A stretch of 30,476 nucleotides of DNA from Ga0074130 sp035492055 (GCA_035492055.1 DATJJR010000058.1:1-30476), one strand, 5' to 3'. Positions 1 to 8,142 are shown, counted from the first letter of the stretch. A program made the numbers and translations. Notes: generated by a model from the letters alone, not told the origin.

Positions 1-123
1 CCCCGGCCAGAAGAGCACGAGCGCATGCAGCATCAGCGAGACAACGAGCGCGATGCGAAAGGTTTTGCGTGTGCTGGCGGCCTGGCGTTCCGGTGCCGTC
101 AGGTAATGGATGAGGGAAAGCAA
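1..123 (-). CDS. TonB-like protein, N-terminal fragment (cut by window edge)
   Basis: The minus strand is open from the left edge up to an in-frame TAA at 160-162. The last part reads STRKTFRIALVVSLMLHALV, a basic stretch followed by one hydrophobic segment containing an SxxLH motif. That is the usual N-terminal anchor of TonB and TonB-like energy transducers, which couple the inner-membrane proton gradient to outer-membrane receptors. There is no ATG or GTG in frame, and the only common start is a TTG at 121-123 without a clear ribosome binding site. Either that is the start or the reading frame is shifted nearby. The gene lies downstream of the histidine kinase on the same strand, 86 bases away. 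The assignment rests on about 41 residues, so another single-pass membrane protein is possible. Confidence 0.45.
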   Translation of the reverse strand, partial: MLSLIHYLTAPERQAASTRKTFRIALVVSLMLHALVLFWPG

Positions 124-209
124 GACCGCGTGAATGAAATGGGCGTGGAGCCTGACATTTTACGTCGGCCTGGCTGCAATCAGGTCAGCGTCAGGTGTGA
201 GCGAGTGTG

Positions 210-3200
210 TCAGCGGGTTTCCTGGCCATCGGGTTCGCTGTCGGGCCTGTCGCTGGGTTTATCGTCGGATGTGTTTTGCCCGGTCGCTTTGAGCACCGGA
301 ATCGATAGTGGCCGTGGAAACTGGACCGGCAACCACAGCGTAAAGCAACTGCCGACGCCTGTCGTACTGGTAACAGTGACATCGCCGTACAGCAGTTCTG
401 TCATCAGCTTCTTTGTCAAATAAAGGCCGAGACCTGTGCCGGGCATCTGAATGCGCAGATGACTTTCGATTCGTTCGAACGGCTGGAACAGTTTGCCCAT
501 GGCTTCGGGCGGAATGCCGATGCCGCTGTCTTCGACATCGATGGCAATCCGCTCTCCATCCTCGCGCAAGCGCACCTTGATCGTGCCGTGCTCTGAATAT
601 TTGATGGCATTGCTGAGGAGATTGAGCAGGCATTGGAACAGCCGCTTGCGGTCGGTATGTGCAAGGATTGTTCCGGTGGAGTCGATTTCAATGCCCAGAT
701 GCTTTGCCTCACGTTGCGGTTGCAGTGATGCAATGGCTTCGTTGACGAGCAGATCGAGCGGGAATTTCTGGATATGCACATCAACATGGCCGGCTTCGAT
801 TCTGGAAATGTCGATGACGTCGGTAATCATGGCCAGCAGGTGTTTTGCAGCTGCCAGCACGCGCTCGAGGTGGTCGGCTTGCGTGGCGTTGAGTGGACCG
901 GAGGCCCCTTGCAGCGTGAGGCCGGTGAAGCCGAGAATCGAATTCAAAGGCGTGCGCAATTGATGCGACATTGATGCGATGAACATCGATTTCATCCGAT
1001 CGAGTTCAAGCAGGCGTTCATTGGCATGGCGCAATTCTTCAGTGCGTTCCTTGACACGCGTTTCGAGTGTTTCGTACGAAACTTTCAGTGCCTGTTCCAC
1101 CTTGTGGCGCAGCTTGCTTTCGATGGCCAGCACGGCGAGGTCGCCGATGGAAGAGGCGAAGTTCTGTTCATCCTGTTCCCAGATGCGCGTGGAGCCCACA
1201 TGCGCGTGAGTGAGCACCCCATCAATGCAGTTGTCGATGCGCAGCGGAATATCCATGAATGCGGTGATGCCGTGCTTGAGAAAGTGCTTCTCGAACAATT
1301 CAAGCGTACGTGTTTCGGTTCTCACATCGGAAACGACGAGCGAGCGTCCTTGTTCGAGTGATGCCAGATAGTTTGGTATGTCGGCAAGGTCGATCGGCGG
1401 GACATCGATGAAATCGCCAGTGCTTTGCTGGAACATCACGACGCAACACAGTGTGCCTTGCTCGCGATTGACACGCCATAACCCGACATATTCGAGGCGC
1501 AGTGTGACGGCCGACGTGGCGAGCAATTCGCGAAGCTGCGTATCGTGATCAGAGGCCGGTGACAGGCCGACGTGCGCCAGATGTGTGAGGACGGCATTCT
1601 GGCTCATCAGGCGTTCGTCACGTTCCTGCATGACGCTCTCGCTGCGCTGGCGGCCGACCATGTAGAGCGCGAGGATCAGGGTCAGGCTGAAGCCTGATGC
1701 AAGAATGCCGAGAAACTGGCTGCTGGCGACGAGTGCGCCATCCAGCCTGTGCGGCTTCGAGATGAGGACCCAGTCGCGACCAGCGAACTTGTGTTGGCTT
1801 TCCTGGTAAATGCCATGGCGGAGTGTGGCGGGATCGATACTGTCCGAGTAGGTCTGAGTGACTTCCGTGCCGTCAATGCGGTGATAGAGGAGTTGTGGCG
1901 AACCCGCGTCGGTCACATCGATGAGCCACACTTCCGCCTGCCGGGCTTCAAAGGGTCCCAGCGCTTCTTCGGCGATGCCCGTGATTTCGACCGCCATGGC
2001 GAGAAAGCCACGCAAGTGCGCATTGTCAGGTTCGCTGTGGTTGCGGTGGTATTCGTCCTGATACACCGGGCGGTAGAGAATGACCGCGTGACCGGTGCGA
2101 ACGGTATTGACGAGTCTTGTTGCGTGCACCTTGCCTGTGGCAAGCGCTTCCATGACGGCGCTGCCACTGGATGGGGAGGTCAGGATATTGAAACCGTAGA
2201 TGCTGGCTGCCGTTGCCAGCGGTTCGGACATCAGTACCGGCAGATATCGATCGGCCTTTGCTGCCGGCTTCATGCTGCCATCAGGCAATCGATCCTTGAG
2301 GCCAAAGCCGTATTTCTCTTCGAAGGCGTGCCGCTGATTGCCGGGTACCAGTGGCGCCCAACTCAATGAGTGAATCAGGCGATTTTGTTCGAACAGGCTT
2401 GCCGAGAAGTTGTGAAACTCGTCTTGATCAGGGGCGTAGTTGTAGAAAAAAGTGCCGGCCGCGATGAGGTCGCGTTCGCTCAGCGCCAGCGAACGTTGCA
2501 GCGCCTGGCCCATGACGGCACCGCTCGACATGAAGTCTTTGATGCGTGCATCGTGGTCGAGATGCTGGACGATGAAGGCCGTGATGAGGGTGAAGCTGAA
2601 GCCGAGGCCGATGATGGGCAACGACAGCAAGCCCCATTCACGTTTGCCATGCTGCCAGTAGCGCACTGTGAGTACAGCCGGTGCAACGACCAGCATGCCG
2701 CTCAGATCGCCAACCCACCAGGTCAGCAGATTGAGACTGATCGCGTCATCGGCGATGCGATTCTGACTCAACAACGCGAGGATGCCGGTGACGGAGGAAA
2801 TGCTTGCGCCAATGGCTGTGCACAGGATGAACTTCATTGCGTCGGAGACATGCAGGATCTGCATGCTGCGTAGCGTGAATTTCAGCAATCTGGCCGTGAA
2901 CCATGGTTGCAGTACCGAGCCCGATGTACTGAGCATGATCGCCATGATCATGGGCAGCGCCGGATGCGATCCGGAACTCAGGAGGCGGTATTGTACGTAC
3001 AGCGTGGCGATCACGATTGCCGGCACGATTTCCTTGCCGCGCAGTAATACGCCCGTCAATGCAATGCCGGCCGGCAGCCAGAACAGGTTGGGTGCGGCTC
3101 CGCCCAATTGTGTTGCGACCAGCAGTCTGGCCGAAACGCAATACAGGAGAACAAAGAGTAGGGATTCGCCCAGCCGCCGCAACAAGCGCGAGCCCCCCGG

Positions 3201-3224
3201 TTTTTCGGCGGGGGCCGCGATCAT
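210..3224 (-). CDS. Membrane sensor histidine kinase (MASE1-CHASE-GAF-HisKA-HATPase)
   Basis: A sensor kinase of about 1004 residues that probably autophosphorylates in response to a membrane or periplasmic signal. Counting from the longer start at 3254, residues about 30-225 form a multi-pass MASE1-like region. About 245-470 form a periplasmic CHASE-like domain (SWAPLVPGNQR, GFNILTSPSSG) and about 512-533 a last membrane helix. About 565-715 are GAF-like, followed by a coiled coil. HisKA carries the phospho-accepting His near 763 in SMSHQLRTP. The ATPase has an N box (LLNLLSNAIKYSE), G1 (DSGIGIPPE) and G2 (GTGLGLYLTKK). I prefer the ATG at 3224 because GGGAG lies five bases upstream, whereas the ATG at 3254 has no such site. 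There is no receiver domain and no adjacent response regulator, so it is an orphan kinase. The ligand cannot be read from the sequence. Confidence 0.88.
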   Translation of the reverse strand: MIAAPAEKPGGSRLLRRLGESLLFVLLYCVSARLLVATQLGGAAPNLFWLPAGIALTGVLLRGKEIVPAIVIATLYVQYRLLSSGSHPALPMIMAIMLSTSGSVLQPWFTARLLKFTLRSMQILHVSDAMKFILCTAIGASISSVTGILALLSQNRIADDAISLNLLTWWVGDLSGMLVVAPAVLTVRYWQHGKREWGLLSLPIIGLGFSFTLITAFIVQHLDHDARIKDFMSSGAVMGQALQRSLALSERDLIAAGTFFYNYAPDQDEFHNFSASLFEQNRLIHSLSWAPLVPGNQRHAFEEKYGFGLKDRLPDGSMKPAAKADRYLPVLMSEPLATAASIYGFNILTSPSSGSAVMEALATGKVHATRLVNTVRTGHAVILYRPVYQDEYHRNHSEPDNAHLRGFLAMAVEITGIAEEALGPFEARQAEVWLIDVTDAGSPQLLYHRIDGTEVTQTYSDSIDPATLRHGIYQESQHKFAGRDWVLISKPHRLDGALVASSQFLGILASGFSLTLILALYMVGRQRSESVMQERDERLMSQNAVLTHLAHVGLSPASDHDTQLRELLATSAVTLRLEYVGLWRVNREQGTLCCVVMFQQSTGDFIDVPPIDLADIPNYLASLEQGRSLVVSDVRTETRTLELFEKHFLKHGITAFMDIPLRIDNCIDGVLTHAHVGSTRIWEQDEQNFASSIGDLAVLAIESKLRHKVEQALKVSYETLETRVKERTEELRHANERLLELDRMKSMFIASMSHQLRTPLNSILGFTGLTLQGASGPLNATQADHLERVLAAAKHLLAMITDVIDISRIEAGHVDVHIQKFPLDLLVNEAIASLQPQREAKHLGIEIDSTGTILAHTDRKRLFQCLLNLLSNAIKYSEHGTIKVRLREDGERIAIDVEDSGIGIPPEAMGKLFQPFERIESHLRIQMPGTGLGLYLTKKLMTELLYGDVTVTSTTGVGSCFTLWLPVQFPRPLSIPVLKATGQNTSDDKPSDRPDSEPDGQETR

Positions 3225-3419
3225 GAACTCTCCCGGCGGCTTCGCACTAAGCATATGATTCTTGATGCATATTGGGCTTGTGCGCCGATCATAGCAGCAT
3301 TAGCGTACGGAGCCCTTGCACGCATTTGTGGATGACGAGTGCATGCGGCCGAAATTGCACAGCAAGGAATCGCCCCGCAAAGAAGCGCGTCGCGAGCGTG
3401 GCCTGTTGCCTTTCCTTGC

Positions 3420-3430
3420 GATAATGCGGG
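3420..3430 (+). promoter_or_regulatory. Candidate -10 element and GC-rich discriminator of rlmJ
   Basis: GATAAT at 3420-3425 is followed directly by GCGGG, 26 bases before the rlmJ ATG. No good -35 hexamer is visible at 16-18 bases upstream. The same ten bases, ATAATGCGGG, occur upstream of rlmD at 28371-28380, which makes a promoter role more likely. The rest of the gap between the kinase and rlmJ (3225-3455) shows nothing else I can name. Confidence 0.35.
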
Positions 3431-3455
3431 ACTTTCCGCCCGTTCGTATCCAGCC

Positions 3456-4322
3456 ATGTTCAGCTATCGCCACGCCTTTCATGCCGGCAACCATGCCGAT
3501 GTCCTCAAGCACATCGTCTTGCTGCAGCTCATCAAGCAACTGCAGGGCAAGGACAAACCCTTCTGGGCAATCGATACGCATGCCGGCGCCGGTTTGTATG
3601 CACTCGACGAAGGTCATGCCAAGCAATTGGCTGAGTATCGCGAAGGCATTGCCAAGTTTTGGGGTCGTACCGACCTGCCGCCTGTTGTGGCCGATTATCT
3701 GGCCGCCGTGCAGGAAGTGAACCCCGATGGCAAGCTCACGCGCTATCCAGGTTCTCCATGGCTGGCTTATCGGCATTTACGTGAGCAGGACAAGCTTCGT
3801 CTGTTCGAGTTGCATACGACCGATGCACGTTTGCTCGATCAGAATTTTTCTGGCGCAGGCAAACAGGTGTTGATCCAACAGGAAGACGGATTGGCTGGCC
3901 TCAAGTCTTTGCTGCCGCCGCCACCGCGCCGCGGCCTCGTATTGATCGACCCATCCTATGAAGACAAGCGCGACTACTTGGTGGTCTATCAAACGTTGCG
4001 CGACGCGCTTGAGCGTTTTTCGACCGGCGTGTACGCGCTCTGGTATCCCTGCCTTGCGCGCAGCGAAACGCGAGACTTGCCGGAAAAGCTGAAGCGTTTG
4101 AAGAACGCAAACGGTGCCAAGGGCTGGCTGCATGTCGAGTTGCGCGTGCGTGACCGTGTGGCGGACGAGAGCGGCCGTATCGGCATGTACGGCAGCGGTC
4201 TCGTCGTGCTCAATCCGCCATGGAAGTTGTTCGAAATCCTGCAGGAAGTGATGCCCTTCCTGACCGAAACCCTCGCACAAGGCGAGGGCGCAGGGTTCAC
4301 ACTGGAGCAGGAAAGCGAGTAG
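3456..4322 (+). CDS. rlmJ: 23S rRNA (adenine(2030)-N6)-methyltransferase RlmJ
   Basis: RlmJ (formerly YhiR) methylates N6 of A2030 in naked 23S rRNA using S-adenosylmethionine. The protein has 288 residues; the E. coli enzyme has about 280. The N-terminus matches the family closely: SYRHAFHAGNHADVLKH at 3-19, then the SAM-site region DTHAGAGLY at 40-48. Motif IV is at about 165-169 and reads DPSYE, where E. coli has DPPYE; the catalytic Asp, Tyr and Glu are kept. The reading frame is open further upstream, but the conserved N-terminus begins at the ATG at 3456, so that start is chosen. The gene is monocistronic, divergent from the kinase and convergent with the GGT gene 24 bases downstream. 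Confidence 0.93.
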   Translation: MFSYRHAFHAGNHADVLKHIVLLQLIKQLQGKDKPFWAIDTHAGAGLYALDEGHAKQLAEYREGIAKFWGRTDLPPVVADYLAAVQEVNPDGKLTRYPGSPWLAYRHLREQDKLRLFELHTTDARLLDQNFSGAGKQVLIQQEDGLAGLKSLLPPPPRRGLVLIDPSYEDKRDYLVVYQTLRDALERFSTGVYALWYPCLARSETRDLPEKLKRLKNANGAKGWLHVELRVRDRVADESGRIGMYGSGLVVLNPPWKLFEILQEVMPFLTETLAQGEGAGFTLEQESE

Positions 4323-4346
4323 GTTTCCCCTGCGTTTACTGTGCGC

Positions 4347-5948
4347 TTACCAGGCGGCTACACCACCGTCCGAGCGCGGGTCGGCTGCACCTTCGAGTAT
4401 GCCGTCGGGCGAGCGAACAATGGCACCGGCATGGCCGACGGTTTCGTCCCAGTCATCGAGTAGTTCGACGTCGTGACCGCGCTTGCGCAGATCAGCGACA
4501 AGCGCCGGTGAAAACCGGGATTCAAGCTTGAGCGAAACACTGGGTTGCCCCCATGTGCGGCCAAGCAGCCAACGTGGTGACGACACGGCCTGTTGCAATG
4601 GCTGACCAAACCAGATGGCGCGAGAAAATACCGCCGCTTGCGTCTGCGGTTGTCCATCGCCCCCCATCGTGCCATACACCATGGTCCGCCCGTCTGCCAA
4701 TCGCGCGGCGGCCGGATTGAGGGTGTGAAAAGGCTTCTTGCCGGGCTGCAGGGCGAGGAGGTGCTTCGGATCAAGGCTGAACGAAGCCCCGCGGTTCTGC
4801 CAGTTGATGCCGCTTTGCGGCAGCACAATGCCGCTGCCAAACTCGTGGTACACACTCTGGATAAACGATACGGCAAGGCCATCACTGTCGATCACGCCCA
4901 TCCAGATCGTGTCACCGGTTTTTGAATCACCGCCCCACGGCAGTGCACGGTTGGGATCAATGTTGGCGGCAAGCGCATCCAACTGACTCGATGCAAGTAG
5001 CGATTGCGCATCGACATTCATGTACATCGGGTCGGTGAGGTAGCGGTCGCGCAGCTCAAGGAAGGCTTGCTTCGTTGCCTCGACACAGAGGTGAACGTAA
5101 TCAGCGCTGTCCGGTGCAACGTCGCGGATACCGGTCCGTTCCAGCAAGCCGAGGATGGCGAGTGAGACCGTGCCTTGTGTCGGCGGCACCATGTTGAACA
5201 CGCGACCAACGCCGAGATCGAGCTGTAGCGGTGTGCAAGCGCGCGCCGAGAAATTGTTGAGATCGGCAAGGCTGATGGGGGAGCCGACCGCCGCGAGATC
5301 TTGCGCCAACATTTCGGCGATGGCGCCTCGATAAAAGCTGTCCAGTCCTTCCTCGGCAAGATGCGTCATGAACTCGGCCAGGCGCGGTTGACGGAAGCGC
5401 ATGCCGGTGGTCGGTACTTTGCCTTCGGCGAGAAAACGTTCGGCAAAGCCGGGCAAGTGCGCCAACTCTCCGAACTTCGCTTGCGTCGCTGCTGCCTGAC
5501 TGGCGGTGATGGGCATGCCGTCGGCGGCGTAGTTGATGGCATCGACCAATAGGCGTTTGAGCGGCATTGCTCCGCCGCGTTGTTGCGATACTTTCAGCGC
5601 GACATCCCAGCTGCCGATTGCGCCGGCGATGGTGTTCATCGACAGCGGTCCGCGCATCGGGATTTCGGAGAATCCCTGTTCCGTGTAAAACGCCTGCGTA
5701 GCGCGTGATGCCGCCGGACCGGCGGCATCAATGGCGATCGGCTCAACGTTGCCGGGCGGCACGATCAACCAGAAGGCATCGCCGCCGATGCCGTTCATGT
5801 GCGGATATACGACGGAGATGGTCGCCGCTGCGGCGACCATCGCCTCGATGGCGTTGCCGCCGTCACGCAGCACGGCCAGTGCGCTTTGCGACGCCAAGGC
5901 GTGCGGTGCGACGGCCATGCCACGGGTGGAGCGTTGAGTCTGAATCAT
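4347..5948 (-). CDS. Gamma-glutamyltransferase-family protein (cytoplasmic type)
   Basis: An Ntn-hydrolase of the gamma-glutamyltransferase family, 533 residues. Family members are proenzymes that self-cleave before a Thr and then hydrolyse or transfer gamma-glutamyl groups. The N-terminus (RGMAVAPHALAS, then NGIGGDAFW at about 52-60) and the segment GDTIWMGVIDSDG are diagnostic. The predicted nucleophile is the Thr of GDT near residue 347. There is no signal peptide, unlike classical periplasmic Ggt, so this resembles the cytoplasmic YwrD-type branch. It starts six bases after the stop of the upstream MFS transporter, so the two are very likely cotranscribed and share a substrate. Glutathione, another gamma-glutamyl compound or an unrelated acylated amine are all possible; the sequence alone does not decide. 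Confidence 0.85.
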   Translation of the reverse strand: MIQTQRSTRGMAVAPHALASQSALAVLRDGGNAIEAMVAAAATISVVYPHMNGIGGDAFWLIVPPGNVEPIAIDAAGPAASRATQAFYTEQGFSEIPMRGPLSMNTIAGAIGSWDVALKVSQQRGGAMPLKRLLVDAINYAADGMPITASQAAATQAKFGELAHLPGFAERFLAEGKVPTTGMRFRQPRLAEFMTHLAEEGLDSFYRGAIAEMLAQDLAAVGSPISLADLNNFSARACTPLQLDLGVGRVFNMVPPTQGTVSLAILGLLERTGIRDVAPDSADYVHLCVEATKQAFLELRDRYLTDPMYMNVDAQSLLASSQLDALAANIDPNRALPWGGDSKTGDTIWMGVIDSDGLAVSFIQSVYHEFGSGIVLPQSGINWQNRGASFSLDPKHLLALQPGKKPFHTLNPAAARLADGRTMVYGTMGGDGQPQTQAAVFSRAIWFGQPLQQAVSSPRWLLGRTWGQPSVSLKLESRFSPALVADLRKRGHDVELLDDWDETVGHAGAIVRSPDGILEGAADPRSDGGVAAW

Positions 5949-5954
5949 TGCCTC

Positions 5955-7211
5955 TTACCGATTGAGAAATTTCGCACGCATGGGTTTCAGGACGGCGATC
6001 GCGAGCAGCGCGGTTGCGATGTCGAGCGATATGACGACACCGAAAACGGTGAACCAGCTATGTGTGATTTCGTGCAGATACGCTGCTAGCGGGCCGCCGA
6101 AGATCGAACCCACGCCTTGCGCAATGTAAAGAAAACCGTAGTTGGTCGTGGCATGCTTGGTACCGAAGGTGTCGGTCAGTGTTGAGGGGAACAGCGAAAA
6201 GATTTCACCCCAGCCGAAGAAAACCAGACCGGACAGCAGTACGAACAACAGCGTATTGTCGCGTGTCAGCAACCACAGTGTCATGGCGATGCCTTCAAGG
6301 CCGAAGGCGAAGAACATGGTTTTTTCACGACCAAGACGATCGGAGATCCAGCCGAAGACCGGTCGCGTCAAACCATTGGTGAATCGATCGACGGTCAGTG
6401 CAAGTGGCAGTGCGGCCAGACCGAAGACAGTGGCTTCGGTGATGCCAAAATCCTTGGCGAACGAAGCCATTTGCGAGATGACCATGAGACCGGAAGTCGA
6501 CATCATGGCCATCATCAGGAACATCAGCCAGAACACAGGCGTCTTCAACATTTGCGACGGATGCATGCCTTCATTGCCGAAGGTACCTCTGCCGGTGTGC
6601 TCAGACATCCAGCCGTGCGGCGGGCGCTTGATGCCGAGTGCAGCAAGGAAGGCAACAACGCCGAAGATGAGGCCGAAATGCAGTAGTGTGGCCTGATGAC
6701 CATTGACGCTGAGGCTCGTCGTGATCGGAAAAGTCGTCAGTACTGCACCCATACCGTAGCCAGCGGCGGCAATGCCGGCGGCCATGCCGCGCTTGTCAGG
6801 AAACCACGCAACCATGAGGCCGACGATACCGACGTAGATAATGCCGGTGCCAAGACCGCCGAACAGCCCATACGTGAGATACAGGCCGGTCAACGTGGTG
6901 ACATTTGAGGCCAGTACCCATGACAGACCAACCAGAATGGCGCCCGTCGCAAGCAGGAGCTTGGGGCCGAATTTGTCGATCAGCCAGCCTTGCAGCGGCG
7001 AAAAGAATGTCTGCAACACGATCAGGATGGAGAACGTGACTTGCAGTTGCGGCAACGTCGCACCGAGTTGCGCGCCGAGCGGCTTGGTAAAGAGCGTCCA
7101 TACATATTGCGGACTGGAGATGGCCATCATGCAGATGAGGCCGAGCGCGAGCTGGAACCAGCGGTTGGGCTGGGCAGCAACGCTCAAATTGGAGGGAACT
7201 GCTTGACTCAT
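5955..7211 (-). CDS. MFS transporter, oxalate/formate antiporter (OFA) family
   Basis: A 418-residue inner-membrane carrier with about 12 hydrophobic segments. The N-terminal half (SPQYVWTLFTKPLGAQLG, the loop IDKFGPK and GLGTGIIYVG) is typical of the OxlT-like OFA branch of the major facilitator superfamily, which moves small organic anions. The frame opens at 7259, but the ATG at 7211 has a clear AAGGAG eight bases upstream and is taken as the start. It is the first gene of a pair with the gamma-glutamyltransferase-family gene and diverges from a GntR regulator. It probably imports the compound handled by that enzyme. OFA carriers vary widely in substrate, so oxalate should not be assumed. 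Confidence 0.87.
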   Translation of the reverse strand: MSQAVPSNLSVAAQPNRWFQLALGLICMMAISSPQYVWTLFTKPLGAQLGATLPQLQVTFSILIVLQTFFSPLQGWLIDKFGPKLLLATGAILVGLSWVLASNVTTLTGLYLTYGLFGGLGTGIIYVGIVGLMVAWFPDKRGMAAGIAAAGYGMGAVLTTFPITTSLSVNGHQATLLHFGLIFGVVAFLAALGIKRPPHGWMSEHTGRGTFGNEGMHPSQMLKTPVFWLMFLMMAMMSTSGLMVISQMASFAKDFGITEATVFGLAALPLALTVDRFTNGLTRPVFGWISDRLGREKTMFFAFGLEGIAMTLWLLTRDNTLLFVLLSGLVFFGWGEIFSLFPSTLTDTFGTKHATTNYGFLYIAQGVGSIFGGPLAAYLHEITHSWFTVFGVVISLDIATALLAIAVLKPMRAKFLNR

Positions 7212-7262
7212 GGCGATGCTCCTTGGAAAGGGATTGGGACGGCATTGAGTACATAGCAACTG

Positions 7263-7279
7263 ACATACCAGTAGTATGT
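7263..7279. promoter_or_regulatory. Perfect inverted repeat, candidate GntR operator 1
   Basis: ACATAC, five bases, then GTATGT, in the AT-rich gap between the divergent MFS and GntR genes. The centre is about 60 bases upstream of the MFS start. FCD-type GntR regulators usually bind short dyads in such shared gaps, so this is a likely operator, by inference. Confidence 0.5.
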
Positions 7280-7283
7280 TTAA

Positions 7284-7305
7284 GTTTAACTTATTGTTGT
7301 TAAAC
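7284..7305. promoter_or_regulatory. Perfect inverted repeat, candidate GntR operator 2
   Basis: GTTTAAC at 7284-7290 and GTTAAAC at 7299-7305, separated by eight bases. It lies five bases beyond the first dyad, with centres about two helical turns apart (24 bases). It may be a second operator, or the pair may flank or cover the divergent promoters. I could not assign confident -35 and -10 boxes here. Confidence 0.5.
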
Positions 7306-7375
7306 GAAAAACAATTTTATTGGTCTGTTTGCGTGTGCTCCGCTACGGTGCATGTCAAAGGAGGCTGCATCAAGG

Positions 7376-7426
7376 ATGGGCATGCGCGAGGATGCGCGGC
7401 AAGCAGGCGTGCCTGACTTAGAATGA
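7376..7426 (+). CDS. Candidate 16-residue leader ORF coupled to the GntR gene
   Basis: A short ORF encodes MGMREDARQAGVPDLE. AAAGGAGG at 7357-7364 lies 11 bases before the first ATG, and AAGG at 7372-7375 lies six bases before the second in-frame ATG at 7382. Its stop overlaps the GntR start as ATGA (7423-7426). The GntR start itself has no visible Shine-Dalgarno, so coupled translation is plausible. No similarity to known leader peptides is recognised, and the ORF is short enough to arise by chance. Confidence 0.35.
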   Translation: MGMREDARQAGVPDLE

Positions 7427-8118
7427 GCGCCTCAATTACGACGCAGGCGAAACGAAGGAATATGCTGGATGCAACCTTGAGCCAGGCTGTACAGGCCTAT
7501 CTGAAGCTGGAAGAAATGATCGTCAAGGCGACGCTGGCACCGGGTGCGCGCGTGTCGGAAAAAATGCTCAGTGAGATGACCGGCTTCGGTCGTACGCCGA
7601 TTCGAGAAGCCTTGCAGCGCCTCGCAGCGGAAGGCACCGTGCGGATCGTGCCGCGATCAGGCGTGATCATCTCGGAAATCGACATTACCGAGCAGTTGCA
7701 TCTGATCGAGGTGCGCCGTGAGCTCGAAAAAATGCTGGCCGGTCGTGCCGCACGTTTGGCCACACTGCAGGAGCGGGAAGAGTTTGCGGCGCTGGCCGAG
7801 CGTTTCCGCAAGGCCTGCGAAACGGGTGATGTGGAGATTTTCATCCCTGCCGATCATGCGTTCAACGATCTGGTCGTGGCTGCTGCGCACAATAAGTACG
7901 CACTGTTCGCAATGTCGCCGATCCAGGCGCAGACGAGGCGTTTCTGGTTCATGTACTTCAGTCGCTTCGGCGATTTGTGCCATGTCAGCAAATTGCATGC
8001 GGACATGGCTGAAGCCATTGCTGCAAGCGACGAAGCCGCCGCACGTCAGGCTGCAGAAGTGCTGGTGGATTACGTCGAGCAATACACGCGCCGTACGCTG
8101 GAAGCGATTTGCGCTTGA
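7423..8118 (+). CDS. GntR-family transcriptional regulator, FadR/FCD type
   Basis: A 231-residue DNA-binding regulator. A winged helix-turn-helix occupies about 22-88, with the signature MLSEMTGFGRTPIREALQRL and wing residues PRSGVIIS. An all-helical FCD effector domain follows (EVRRELEKMLAGRAARLA, then DHAFNDLVVAAAHN, which carries family-type metal or ligand residues). Such proteins usually respond to the substrate of the adjacent pathway. It diverges from the MFS transporter/GGT pair and probably represses it through the dyads at 7263-7305. An in-frame TGA at 7414-7416 rules out a longer start. A second in-frame ATG at 7462 follows AAGGAA very closely and is an alternative start. Confidence 0.9.
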   Translation: MSASITTQAKRRNMLDATLSQAVQAYLKLEEMIVKATLAPGARVSEKMLSEMTGFGRTPIREALQRLAAEGTVRIVPRSGVIISEIDITEQLHLIEVRRELEKMLAGRAARLATLQEREEFAALAERFRKACETGDVEIFIPADHAFNDLVVAAAHNKYALFAMSPIQAQTRRFWFMYFSRFGDLCHVSKLHADMAEAIAASDEAAARQAAEVLVDYVEQYTRRTLEAICA

Positions 8119-8142
8119 TGCGCGAGCTTGCGTGGACCTAGG

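Noticed and set aside
25..423. Plus-strand ORF of 132 codons at the left edge
   Set aside because: It lies opposite the histidine kinase C-terminus and the TonB-like fragment, has no recognisable domain and no ribosome binding site.
3398..3411. TGGC...TTGC resembling a sigma-54 promoter upstream of rlmJ
   Set aside because: GG and GC are only six bases apart, not the ten required.
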